A stretch of DNA of 64,000 nt, taken from Typhlomys cinereus (taxonomy: Eukaryota; Chordata; Mammalia; Rodentia; Platacanthomyidae). The notes beneath the pieces were generated by a model, which saw only the letters and a program-made list of their open reading frames with translations, was not told the origin of the DNA and searched no databases. Within the stretch, counting starts at the first letter, position 1, and every line of letters begins with the position of its first letter. Made by a program: the position numbers and the translations under genes. The DNA lies in the NCBI GenBank assembly GCA_023101885.1, contig JALPQD010000044.1, forward strand, positions 5,423,565-5,487,564, in the 5' to 3' direction. Shown one piece after another: positions 1 through 11,526 of the stretch.

Positions 1-149
1 CCGATGCCCCCAATCCTCCCTTTACACCCCACCACGCTCTGCGGGTCTGGACATGCGGGGTCCAGCCGGTCCTCACCCCTGCGCCCGCCCACCAGGACCC
101 CAGGCCAAATAATTCAGTTTAGTGAAAGTGAGAGATCTTAAGAGTTAAA

Positions 150-1218
150 ATGACAATGCCAAAGTCAAAGTGCAAATCCATGAGAAGGAACACTCAAGTA
201 AACAAATTTCTCACTGAAGAAATTAATCCCATAATGTTAGACTCCAACAAGAACAAACCCTCAGAAAAAGGCCAAGAAAGCCTCACCCAGAATAAAGTCT
301 TTCAAAATATGATCATTACCATGTTCAATACTATGAAAGAGGAATTCCGGAAGGAATTACATAATCGAATCAATCTCTTTGAAGAGGAACACAACAGACA
401 TCTGGAGGAGTTGAGAAAAACAGTGCAAGAAACAAAAAGTGGCATAGAGCAGTTAAAACAAACTCAAGCAGAGTTTAAAACTGAGCTAAAAGACAAGTTA
501 TCTTCAACCCAGAATGCCACAGAGAGTCTTACAACAGAACTAACGAAGCAGAAAACAGAATTTCAGACCTTGAAGATAAAGTGGGAGTACTAACCAGCTC
601 AATGGAAGAGGTTGTTAAAGCCAAAAAGATACTTGAGAGAAATATCCAAGAGATATGGGACACCCTGAAGAAGCCTAACATGCGTATTCATGGAATACCA
701 GAGCAAGAATCTCAAAATACCACCCCTGAGGAAATTTTTCAAACGATCTTTAAGGAAAACTTTCCTCATCTAAAAAAAGAGAGGCCCATCCATATACAAG
801 AGGCATTCCGCACCCCAAACAGATACGACCAAAATAGAAGCACGCCGCGGCAAATAATAGTTAAAACACTCCACATTCAAGATAAAGAACTGGTGCTGAG
901 AGCTTCAAGGGGGAAAAAACAAGTCACTTTTAAAGGTAAACCTATAAAATAATAAATGACTTCTCAATGGAAACAGTAAAAGCAAGAAGAGCTTGGAGAG
1001 ACATACTTCAAGTATTGAATGAGCAAAAATGTCAAACTAGGCTGATTTACCCTGCAAAACTATCAGTCATGATCGAGGGAGAAAGAAAAATCTTCCAGCA
1101 CAAAGACAACTTGAAGGGATACATGTCCACCAAACCAGGCCTTCAAAAATTGCTAGAAATGATACTCAAGCGTGAAGAAAGAAACAGGCATATCCAAGAG
1201 AGCAGAAGGCAAATATAA
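150..1218 (+). pseudogene. L1 ORF1 (RNA-binding chaperone), frameshifted
   Basis: The ORF1 protein is the L1 RNA-binding, trimer-forming nucleic acid chaperone. The frame opens at 150 (MTMPKSK...) and has a basic N-terminus followed by a Glu/Lys/Gln-rich coiled-coil stretch. It shifts frame near 540-569. The continuation encodes the central RNA-recognition part (MRIHGIPE..., EAFRTPNRYDQN), and a second one-base shift falls near 945-967. The last segment holds the conserved C-terminal signature RRAWRDILQVL and the LIYPAKLS region, ending at the stop near 1218. Read across the shifts it would be about 355 residues, close to normal for mammalian ORF1. The two shifts make it non-functional. Confidence 0.93.
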
Positions 1219-1268
1219 CACCATTAAAAGCGAAGCAATATACTTATAAAAGCTACTAAACATAATAA

Positions 1269-4200
1269 ATGTCTGGAATTAACAATAGTTTCTCCATTAT
1301 AACACTAAATGTTAATGGAATTAATTCACCGATCAAGAGACACAGATTACAAACTTGGATTAAAAAATCACAATCCATCAATCTGCTGCCTGCAGGAAAC
1401 CCATCTCACCACAAAAGATAGGCACGCTCTAAAAATAAAAGGCTGGTCAACAATTCTACAAGCAAATGGAAGCAGAAAAGAGGCAGGGGTAGCCATTATG
1501 CTATCAGACAAAGTGGACTTCAAACCAAAGAAAATTATAAGAGACACGGATGGATACTACATTTTAGTCACAGGTACAATTCACCAGGAAGACTTCACAA
1601 TACTGAACATATATGCACCCAATACGGGCCCCTCCACATTCATTAAGAAAACCCTACAGCGTCTAAAGCAAGAAATCAACCCCCAAACGATAATTCTTGG
1701 GGACTTCAACACCGCCCTCTCAACATGGGATAGATCAACAGGTCAAAAGCTTAACAGAGACACTTTGGAACTTAATCAAACCCTGAAAGAAATGGACCTT
1801 ACAGATGTCTATTGAACTTTTCACCCACGCACCAAAGAATACACATTTTTCTCAGCAGCACACGGAACTTTCGACAAAATAGATCACATACTGGGCCACA
1901 AAACGAATCTACACATGTACAAAAAAGTTGAAATTCTAACCTGTGCCCTGTCAGACCACCATGGCCTAAAGCTGGACATCCACAACACAACAAACAAGAA
2001 AAAATACACTAACTCCGGGAAACTTAACACTATGATGCTGAATGAGAACTGGATTTAGGAAGAAATTAAAAAGGAAATTCAAGATTTCCTGAAAGTGAAT
2101 GATAATGAAAATACAACTTACCAAAATCTCTGGGACACAATGAAGCTGTCCTAAAAGGTAAATTCATAACTCTTAATGCCTACATCAAAAAAATGGAAAC
2201 ATCAGAAATAAACAACTTAACAATGCAGCTTAAAGCTTTAGAGAAACTAGAGCAATCTGATCCCAAAAGTAGTAGAAGAGAGGAGATTAGCAAACTAAGG
2301 GGAGAAATATCTGAAATCAAGATTAAGAAAACGATAGAAAAAATCAACCAATCAAAAAGCTGTTTCTTTGAAAAAATAAACAAGATTGATACACCCCTAG
2401 CTAAACTAACCAAAAGCAAGAGAGAGAAAACCCAAATTAACAAAATTTGAAATGAAGATAGAGTTATCACTACTGATACCCAAGAAATCCAGAGAATTAT
2501 AACATCATATTTCAAAAACTTATACTCTGTGAAGTTTGACAACACAAAAGAGATGGATGAATTTCTAAGTAAACACAACTTACCTAAATTGAATCAGGAA
2601 GTTGTGAATTATTTAAATAGTCCTATAACATATAAGGAAACTGAGGAAGTAATCTCGAATCTTCCCACCAAAAAATGTCCTGGACCAGATGGATTCAGCA
2701 CAGAGTTCTATCAGACATTTAAGGAGTTAATAACACCAATACTCCTTAAACTGTTCCATCAAATAGCAAAGGAAGGAACACTACCAAATTCCTTCTATGA
2801 AGCTAATATCGTTTTAATCCCAAAACCTAATAAAGATTCACTTAAAAAAGAAAACTATAGTCTGATCTCCCTGATGAACACAGACACAAAGATTCTCAAC
2901 AAAGTCTTAGCAAATCGGATTCAAAAACATATTAAAAAGATCATTCACGGGGACCAAGTAGGCTTCATCCCCGGCACACAAGGTTGGTTCAACATACGCA
3001 AATCAATAAATGTAATTCATCATGTAAACCAGTCCAAAGTCCAAGACCACATGATACTCTCGATAGATGCAGAAAAAGCTTTTGACAAGATCCAACAGTC
3101 TTTTATGATCAAAACGCTAGGGACAGTGGGAATAGAAGGAACCTTTATCAATATAATAAAAGCTACATACAACAAGCCCACAGCAAGGATTATGCTCAAT
3201 GGGGAAAAATTGGAAGCATTCCCACTTCGATCAGGAACTAGACAAGGCTGTCCACTCTCACCACTTCTATTCAATATTGTACTTGAAGTTTTAGCTGAAG
3301 CCATAAGACAAGAAAGGGACATAAGAGGGATTCAAATCGGCAAGGAAGAAGTCAAGCTATCCCTATTTGCAGATGACATGATCTTATACCTGAATGATCC
3401 CAAAAACTCCACCAGGAAGCTCCTGGAACTAATTGAGAAGTTCAGCAGGGTGGCAGGATACAAAATAAATGTGCAAAAATCAGAGGCCTTCCTATATGCC
3501 CAGAATGAAAGAAGTGAAAAAGCCTTGAGAGAAACAATCCTATTTACTATAGCCCCTAAAAAAATGAAATACCTTGTATTAAACCTAACTAAGGAGGTAA
3601 AAGACCTTTACAATGAAAACTTTAAAACCCTAAAGAAAGAAATAGCAGAAGACACCAGAAGGTGGAAAGACCTCCCATGTTCCTGGATTGGCAGAATCAT
3701 CATCGTAAAAATGACCATCCTACCAAAGGCAACATACAGATTCAATGCTATACCAATCAAAATCCCAAAGCAATTCTTCAAAGAAGTTGACCAAACAATC
3801 TCAAAGTTCATATGGAGGCACAAAAGACCCAGGATAGCAAAAACAATCCTGAGTAACAAAAACACAGCTGGAGGTATTGCCATACCAAACCTTAGTCTAT
3901 ACTACAAATCCATAGTTATAAAGACAGCCTGGTACTGGCTCCAAAATAGACACACACATCAATGGATAAGGGTTGAAGACCCAGATATAAGCCCACAAAG
4001 TTACAGCCATTTGGTCTTTGACAAAGGGGCCCAAAGAATCCAATGGAAAAAGAACAGCATCTTCAACAAATGATGCTGGCAAAACTGGATCTCCACATGC
4101 AGAAGATTAAAGCTGGACCCGTACATGTCACCATGTACAAGACTTAATTCCAAATGGATCAAGGACCTTGATATCAGGCCAGAGACTATAAAAACCATAG

Positions 4201-5093
4201 TTGAAAGGATAGGGAACTCCCTCGAGCTGATTGGGCTAGGCCAACAGTTCCTAAACAGACATCCAATGGCACAGTCACTGCTACCAACTCTCAACAGTTG
4301 GGAACTTGTGAAATTAAAGAGCTTCTGTTCAGATAAAGAGATTATAACGCGAGCTCAAAGGCAACCCACAGAATGGGAGAAAATCTTCACTAACCACACA
4401 TATGATAGAACTCTGCTGTCCAGAGTGCACAAAGAATTTAGAAAATTAAACACCAAGGAAACTAATGGCCCAATTAAAAAATGGGCTCTGGAGCTTAAAA
4501 GAAACTTTACCAAGGATGAAATTAAAATGTCCAACAAATATCTTAAAAAATGTTCCACTTCCTTAGCCATAAGGGAAATGCAAATCAAAACTTCCCTGAG
4601 ATATCATCTCACCCTGGACAGGATGGCAAAAATCCACAATACAAACAACAACAAATGTTGGAGAGGATGTGGAGAGAGGGGAACTCTCCTACATTGCTGG
4701 TGGGAATGCAGGCTCATACAGCCACTCTGGCAAGCCGTCTGGAGATCCTTAAAGAAATTAAAGATTGAAATGTCATATGACCCTGTTATTCCACTTTTGG
4801 GAATAACCCCCCATACAGCAGAGGTTCACCTCGATAGCACAAGTACGACCATGTTCATAGCAGCACTGTTTACAATAGCAAAGTCATGGAATCAGCCCAA
4901 ATGTCCAACAGTTGACGAGTGGATAAGGAAAAGGTGGTACATCTATACAATGGAGTTCTACTCAGGCATCAAAAATGATGAATTACTGGAATTTGCCGGG
5001 AAATAGATGCCATTAGAAACAATTATATTAAGTGAAGTATCGCAGACCCAGAAAATTAAGCGCCGTATGTACTCCCTAATAGGTGGCTCCTAG
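1269..5093 (+). pseudogene. L1 ORF2 (endonuclease and reverse transcriptase), multiply broken
   Basis: The ORF2 protein nicks target DNA and reverse-transcribes L1 RNA. It starts at ATG 1269 (MSGINNSFSIITLNVNG). The APE-type endonuclease is recognisable from CLQETHL and GDFN (near 1697). The reverse transcriptase lies in 2529-4073, with GFSTEFYQ, the [12 protein letters not shown] block and the catalytic FADDM at 3366-3380. The Cys-rich C-terminal motif (CWRGCGERG...HCWWEC) lies near 4655-4710. Defects visible are a frameshift near 1360, TGA at 1813-1815, TAG at 2056-2058, a one-base loss near 2141, TGA at 2448-2450, TGA at 4071-4073 and TAG at 5004-5006. The frame resumes after each nonsense codon, and the natural stop is at 5091-5093. 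About 1,270 codons overall, the usual ORF2 length. Confidence 0.95.
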
Positions 5094-6089
5094 TACCAAA
5101 CCCACCCAGCCCACCTAGAGACAGTAATTCCAAGGATTATGAACAGGAGGGATGGGGTAGGAGGGCCACACCAGAAACAAGGAGAGAAGGGACCATGTCA
5201 CAGCAGGGAAAATAGGCCTCCACCAAGGACCCAAATAAGTAATGAGGCATCTGATTAAGTTCACAGACTTTTGTTCCTGATCATTTACTACTGAGGGGGT
5301 GTGATCTCACCAGAAGAGGAGGGCATATAGTCTTGCAGACAAAAAGTAACCATTTTGCAAATGGGTGATAGACCCCTCCTTTACTATGGTTTCCCACTTT
5401 TATTACATCTACCTTTGAATGTGCTTTTATCACAAGACTCTAACAGCTTTTTGTCTCTGGCCAGGGGGTAACATACAATGCCCACCAGGATGGAGTGAAG
5501 GGCATTGCAGGAGCAGCAAAACTGCAAAAGAAAACCAACAAACCACAATCCAGAACTTCAGAGACTCTATATCAACCACCTAGAACTAGGCCAGCTTAGT
5601 CTCTCCCCATCCTGAAGCTCAGGGAAATTTGCGGAAGAGGGGGCGGTAAGAGTGTAAGAGCAAAAGGATGGGAGGAGCAATGATATGTAAGATACTCTAT
5701 ACTAGTTAGGGCTGAAGCAATCATAATTGGACTTTGCATGCCCTGCGCATTGTCCAACACACTGTTGACCTCACAAAGTCTAGCATCTGCTAAAGGCACC
5801 AAGATCCTTGGAGGCAAAGGATTGGCAGCCACAGCAGTGTTCCTATACCTAAGGGGAACACGGGAAAGGGTTCAGGGAAAGGCCACTGGGTCCTTGTACG
5901 TTATCGGAGAGGAGGGCCCAGAGGAAAATCAGACATACACAAGAAAAGACTCTCTGGGAATTGGGGCGGGAGGCACTGGAGGATGGGGAGGGAGAGGGGT
6001 GAGGAGGGGGAGCAGGGGTTATGGGGGAAGGAGGAGGGAGGGAGGGAATTTGTGTACCTAATAAGTTTGTATGAGCTGAAAAAAAAAAG
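5094..6089 (+). other. L1 3' UTR with G-rich polypurine tract and A tail
   Basis: This is the 3' UTR of the first L1. It contains a conserved block with a two-way read (tctctccccatcctgaagct near 5600), the segment gttcctatacctaaggggaa (5840s), and a strongly G-rich purine tract at about 5950-6050 with many GGG runs that could form G-quadruplexes. It ends with a short conserved terminus (cctaataagtttgtatgagc) and an A tail. This same 3' end recurs throughout the window on both strands and is the diagnostic sequence for the young L1 subfamily here. Confidence 0.92.
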
Positions 6090-7837
6090 AGATTGTAACA
6101 CGAGCTCAAAGACAACCCACAGATTGGGAAAATATCTTTACTAACCACATATCTGATAGAGCTCTATTATCCAGAGCACACAAAGAATTTAGAAAATCAA
6201 ACACCAAGGAAACTAATGGCCCAATTAAAAAATGGGCTCTGGAGCTTAAAAGAAACTTTACCAAGGATGAAATTAAAATGTCCAACAAATATCTTAAAAA
6301 ATGTTCCACTTCCTTAGCCATAAGGGAATGCAAATCAAAACTTCCTTGAGATATCATCTCACCCTGGACAGGATGGCAAAAATTCACAATATAAACAAAA
6401 ACAAATGCTGGAGAGGATGTGGAGAGAGGGGAACTCTCCTACATTGCTGGTGGGAATGCAGACTCATACAACCACTCTGGCGAGCCGTCTGGAGATTCTT
6501 AAAGAAATTAAAGATTGAAATGCCATTTGAGCTTGCTATTCCACTTTTGGGAATAACCCCCCATACAGCAGAGGTTCACCTCGATAGCACAAGTGCGACC
6601 ATGTTCATAGCAGCACTGTTTACAATAGCAAAGTCATGGAATCAACCCAAATGTCCAACAGTTGACGAGTGGATAAGGAAAAGGTGGTACATCTATACAA
6701 TGGAGTACTACTCAGCCATCAAAAATGATGAATTACTGGAATTTGCCGGGAAATGGATGTCATTAGAAACAATTATATTAAGTGAAGTATCCCACACCCA
6801 GAAAATTAAGCCCCGTAGTACTCCCTAATAGGTGGCTCCTAGTACCAAACCCACCCAGCCCACCTAGACACACTCAAAGATAAATCTCTGTAATACCCAC
6901 AGTAATTTCTAGGATATGAACAGGAGGGATGGGGTAGGAGAGAGGGGACCATGTTACAGCAGAGAAAATAAGCCTCCATCAAGGACTGCAAGTAAGTAAT
7001 GAGACATCTGGTTAAGTTCACAGACTTTCGTTCCTGATCATTTACAACTGAAGGGGTATGATCTCACCAGAAGAGGAGGCCATATAGTCTGGCAGATAAA
7101 AAGTAACCATTTTGCAAATGGGTGATTGACCCCTCCCTCACTGTGGTTTCCTACTTTTATTACATCTACCTTTGAATATACTCTTGTAACAAGACTCTAG
7201 TTTAACAGCTTTTTATCTCTGGCCAGGGGGTGAAATACAATACCCATCAGGATGGAGTGAAGGGCATTGCAGGAGCAGCAAAACTGCAAAAGAAAATCAA
7301 CAAACCACAATCCAGAACTTCAGAGACTCTACATCAACTATCTAGAACTAGGTCAGCCTAATCTCTCCCCATCCTGAAGCTCAGGGAAATTTGCGGAAGA
7401 GGGGGTGGTAAAATTGTAAGAGCACAAGGATGGGAGGAGCATTGATATGCAAGATACTCCACACAAGTTAGGGCCGAAGCAATCATAATTGGACTTTGCA
7501 TGCCCTGTGCAATGTCCAACACACTGTTGAATGCACAAAGTCTAGCATTTGCTAAAGGCACCAAGATCCTTGAAGCCACAGTAATGTTCCTATGCTTAAG
7601 GGGAGCACGGGAAAGGGTTCAGGGAAATGCAACTGGATCCTTGTACGTCATTGGAGAGGAGGGCCCAGAGGAGAGTTTGGCATGCAAATTAAAGGATTCT
7701 CCAGGGTTTGGGGGGGAGGCACTGGGAGATGGGGAGGGAGGGGGAGCAGGGGGTTCGGGGGAGGAGGAGGGAGGGAGGGAACTGGTGTACCTATTCAGTT
7801 TGTATGAGCGGAAATAATAATAAAAATGTTAAAAAAA
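6090..7837 (+). mobile_element. 5'-truncated L1 (ORF2 C-terminus plus 3' UTR)
   Basis: The sequence jumps directly from the A tail of the previous L1 to the point equivalent to 4338 in the reference L1. It then runs colinearly through the ORF2 Cys-rich C-terminus (CWRGCGERG...), the end of ORF2 (6840-6842), the full 3' UTR and the G-rich tract (about 7705-7780). It ends at gtatgagcggaaataataat plus A-rich tail. The ORF2 piece carries one-base indels, for example near 6330, so only 6301-6828 reads openly. Typical target-primed insertion with a 5' truncation. Confidence 0.95.
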
Positions 7838-8435
7838 TACAGGAGGCATATAGAACCCTGAACAGATATGACCAAAATAAAAACTCGCTAAGGAAATAAT
7901 AGTAAAAACACTACCCATGCAAGACAAAGAGAATGAGCTAAGAGCTTCAAGAGAGAAAAAATCAAAACCTATTAAAACCAAAAAAAATCAAAAACCTATT
8001 AAAATAACAAATGATTTTTTCAATGGAAACAATAAAATCCATAAGAACTTGGAGAGATGTACTTCAAGTAATGAATGAGTACAAATGTTAACCCAGGCTG
8101 ATATACCCAGTAAAACTATCAGTCATGATTGAGGGTGAAAGAGAAATTTTCCACTATAAAAACATGTTGAAGGCTTACTTGACCATCAAACTAGACCTTC
8201 AAATAATGCTAGAAAAAGGTACTCAAGCCTGAAGAAAAGAACAACTATATCCAGGAAGTCAGAAGGAAAGTATAATACCATCAGAACTTACAAGCTAAAT
8301 AATACAATATGAAACCCACTAAACACAAAATGTCAGGAATCAAAAGTAACTTCTCCATTATAACCTTAAATATGAATGAAATTAACTCACAAATCAAAAG
8401 ACCCAAGTAACAAACAAGGACTAGAAATCACATCC
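7838..8435 (+). mobile_element. Older L1 fragment: ORF1 C-terminus to start of ORF2
   Basis: The sequence matches the reference L1 from about 800 (QEAFRTPNRYDQN) to about 1370 (start of the endonuclease), but with many substitutions and indels. No open frame survives. It includes counterparts of RRAWRDILQV (near 8045) and the ORF1-ORF2 spacer. It abuts the left end of segment A1. Confidence 0.85.
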
Positions 8436-8579
8436 TAGAGTTTTTTTCTTTAATAAGTTCCTCTTTCCCGCCTATATCACATCCTTCCATTCCTGTTATG
8501 TATTTTTCCAATTATTCCCTTTCTCATCCTACTTGTCATGTTATTCTAATCTCAGCACAGTGATGCAATGCAGCATAGG

Positions 8580-9395
8580 GCAGCAGAAGAGCAGTGAATG
8601 TGAAGTAGCACTAGGTATACATAATGCAGTGTACCAGCTACCTAGCAAAGTTCACCATAATCAGGCCAACCTCATCTCTCCCCATCCTAAGGTATTGGGT
8701 ACCTTGTGGAAGAGAATGCGGTGAGATTGTAGGAACCTAAAGATGGGGAAGTTTCACCATTGGACAAAACATTCAATTCAAGGCAGGACTCCTGCTTCTA
8801 GGAACTCACTGCAGTGAGACTTGTCTTTACCACACCTACATATTGACTGACATACAATCATGCCCTCATCAACAATAGAGGAACCCAAGAGAGATATGAA
8901 TATACAGTGGAAATCTTGGGGGCTAAGATGGGTGAAGGTAAATGCTCCTATCGGTGGGTTAGTTAGAAGAGGAGCAATTTTTTTATATACATTCTTTATT
9001 ATTTCCACTCATACAAACTTATTAGGTACACCAGTTCCCTCCCTCCCTCCTCCTCCTCCCGAACCCCCTGCTCCTCCTCCCCCCACCTCTCCCTCCCTCT
9101 TCCCCAGTGCCTCCCCCCCCCAATTCCCAGAGAGTCCTTTATTGTGCATGCCTGACTCTCCTCTGGCCCAGAAGAGGAGCAACTTGTATGCCACAAGAGG
9201 CTTGGATCCTCACAAGAGTAGACAAACTGCAAGGAACTCTGGGTTCCACAGAAGCAGAGAGGCAGAAGGGTGATAGGGAGTGGGGTGGACTGATGAAAGG
9301 AAGGGAGAGGGATGGGAAGGAGGGGGGAAGGAGGGAAGCAGAGGTGAGCACTCAATATGTTTGTAAAACTAGAAAAATAAATGAATTAAACAATA
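8580..9395 (+). mobile_element. Ancient L1 3' UTR shared by both duplication copies
   Basis: A decayed version of the L1 3' UTR: the tctctccccatcctaaggta block at about 8673-8695, the gaagaga...ggtgagattgtaggaa segment, a purine G-rich tract at about 9280-9350, and a degenerate end gtttgtaaaactagaaaaataaat near 9360. It is also present at 42940-43500, so it predates the duplication. A younger L1 end is inserted into it at 8978. Confidence 0.75.
8978..9169 (-). mobile_element. Very short L1 3' end insertion with target-site duplication
   Basis: A minus-strand L1 3' terminus of 192 bp: T-rich tail, then tttccactcatacaaac and the C-rich complement of the polypurine tract. It is flanked by a perfect 13-bp target-site duplication, agaagaggagcaa, at 8965-8977 and 9170-9182. 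The partner copy near 43287 has no insertion, only a single related target. Confidence 0.93.
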
Positions 9396-11235
9396 TCCTA
9401 TGTGCATTGCCTCAGTTCAGAGTGTTCATGCAGTTACTAGTCCTTTGAAGATGCTCCACATTTCCTAGATGAGCTGCTTAAGAACGGTCCCAGCACATCG
9501 ATGGCAACAGCCTACATATACGCTCACCCTCTGGGCAGCACATCCTGAGGAAAGGTAGCATCTCTGGATCTCCTATCAGGACATGCCAGACATTATTCCA
9601 TGTCTTCAGGGGATGGTCAGCTTCAGTCTCTCAGGTGAATGGTTCTTCACGTGTGTGCATGGAAAGATATCTTCCTACCTAAGCCCACTGCACTGAGGTT
9701 TGGCTTCCACCTGCATTCTCATTCCCTGTAGAAATGTACAGAGACCAGAGTTGCTGAAAGTACTGTCAGAGAATGCATCTGTGTGACTGAAAGATCCCCA
9801 TGTGCACAGCAGAGACATGAGAGCAGATGTGATCCTCAGTCAAGGAAGAGAAGCAGGTCATCAGTATGCCTATGATTTTCACACAGGAGCAGGCCTGCTC
9901 TCTACACTCAGGGAGTCCTATTCTCTCAACTAAGGCTAAGGTTAAGGTCATGGAGCACATGCTCCCAGTTCTGAAGTATTTGTCAGGAAAACCATGGCTC
10001 TGCTCATTCTGCATAATACACTTGAAGGAGAGACTAAACAAGGACTCCTTGCAGATGCATCGAGTGCAGTTTTCCACAGAGGCGTCTGTCTTTCTCCATG
10101 ACTGTGACTTACATGTTTGGAGTGGGCCCCTGATGGTGTCTCTGAGGCTCAGGATCACATGAATCTCTTTGAGAACCTGCATATATTTCTAGAAGACTAT
10201 ATTTCACACTAATGTTGGAAAGCTTAGTGGACATCACTTGCTGAACCTAGGGTCAACCTGTCTAGAAAGCATGTGGGAAGGTGTCAAACACTTCTCAGAG
10301 CATGAGGAATCCTGAAACCCAAGGGAAGATTCAAGGATGCAGATCTGAGCATGTGGCCATCATGACAAACCCACTGTAGTCCATGATGAGTGATGTGCCT
10401 GTTTGATCCATATCAGCAAAGCTCTCAGAAACCCAAGGGGACAGAGTGTCACACAGACCTCCCATGCATGATGCACCTTTTAGGTTATATGTGGTCCTGT
10501 GAGTCATATGAGGAGACTGAAAGGAAGGAAGTAAAGTCCCACAGCAAATCTGATCCAGTGTGTGTCTTTGATGTGGTTCCTGATGAAGGCGAAGTAAGAA
10601 ACACAGGACTCAAGTGTAGGGAGGGTGATTCCATTTGAGGTGCTACAGAGCTTGGTGTAATCCACATTCACTGGAAACCTCAGCATAGATACAGAAGTTT
10701 ATTTCTCAAATCCAGCCACAGCCTCTCAAATTCCCTTTTGTCCCAATAACCTCTCATCTTATATGCATTATAAACTTTAAATTGAGATGAAGAAATAGAC
10801 ATACAGACATGCATACAATTGTAGACACAAAAATCTCACTCAACAAACACATGTCACACATGTACTTATTTCTCATGGAGACCAGACCCGAGTCCAATAA
10901 AGCTCTGTAGAAGCATAGTGTTTAAATTTCAAAAAAAAAACTTATTTCAGGTTCATGTCCCATCTCTTCTAGAAAGTGCTTCAATATCTCCCACACATGG
11001 CCTGCTCAGATGTATAATCCCACCTCAAATCGGTACCCACTCCACATTCCTGCTCATTGACTTAGGATGGTGTCCTCCTCAGTACATCTGGCTAACTTTA
11101 AGCCAATCTAGCAACTGACAAACCACATTTAGATTTCCACTGAAGAGAATCATGCTGAGGCCGAACTTGATAAAGGAGAACTAAGGTAAGACCAAGTGAA
11201 CAATGGACTGTGTCAGTACTAAATATATGCAGGGA
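9396..11235. other. Unannotated part of segment A1
   Basis: No recognisable gene. The stretch matches 43505-45340. Open frames exist on both strands (for example a Cys-rich one on minus at 9766-10182), but the corresponding frames in the partner copy are broken by indels, so I do not call them genes. The blocks 9770-10170 and 10385-10680 are among the better conserved between copies. Confidence 0.6.
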
Positions 11236-11526
11236 TTTTTTTTTGAAGTGTATTATTTTCTTTCTTTTTTTTTTCCTCCCACATTTTATTTTTTTCCTAA
11301 TCATACAAGCTCAATAGATACTCCATCCTGTCTTTCTCCCCTCCCCTGCTTAGTAGCTCCCCATTGCACTCTCCCCCCTTCTCCCCTTCTTTTTACCCCT
11401 CCTTCCCTCTCCCTCTCCCTGTGTCTCCCCATTCCTCCCTCTCATCCCTTGGAACATCCTTTTATGTGAATGCCTCTGAGTCCTCCACCCTAGTGAAAGT
11501 TCAGGACTCAGTGGCATAGACCGAAA
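11236..11526 (-). mobile_element. L1 3' end, older subfamily, private to copy A
   Basis: T-rich start followed by taatcatacaagctcaatag, the terminus of an older L1 subfamily (the young one reads catacaaacttaatagg), then a long C-rich tract and the ggttcaggactcagtggcat-type block. The partner copy at about 45335 lacks it and reads straight across. Flanks share an approximate duplicated target around gcagggatt / gtagggatt, so the ends are good to about 10 bp. Confidence 0.85.

Larger units (their letters stand above)
1..6089 (+). mobile_element. Near-full-length LINE-1 (L1), inactivated
   Basis: Autonomous non-LTR retrotransposon in sense orientation. In order it holds a C/G-rich 5' UTR end (1-149), a broken ORF1, a short spacer, ORF2 with endonuclease, reverse transcriptase and Cys-rich tail, a 3' UTR of about 1 kb, a polypurine G-rich tract and an A tail (6079-6089). 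The true 5' end lies outside the window. ORF1 carries two frameshifts and ORF2 carries two frameshifts and five nonsense codons, so it cannot retrotranspose itself. Most of the nonsense codons look like single-base changes in otherwise well-kept sequence, so the element is fairly young. It serves here as the reference for aligning the other L1 pieces in the window. Confidence 0.97.

Noticed and set aside
8860..9448. Open frames rich in Pro/Ser/Leu or Gly/Arg/Glu at each L1 end
   Set aside because: They are translations of the L1 polypurine tract or its complement and recur at every L1 3' end.
9766..10182. Cys-rich minus-strand open frame of 138 codons
   Set aside because: Not kept open in copy B (43880-44240), and no family pattern for the cysteines.
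10504..10686. Minus-strand frame with NVDYTKLCS, resembling an immune-receptor ITIM (V-x-Y-x-x-L) tail
   Set aside because: A single short motif. No Ig-domain exons found nearby, and the partner frame in copy B (about 44700-44760) is changed by indels.
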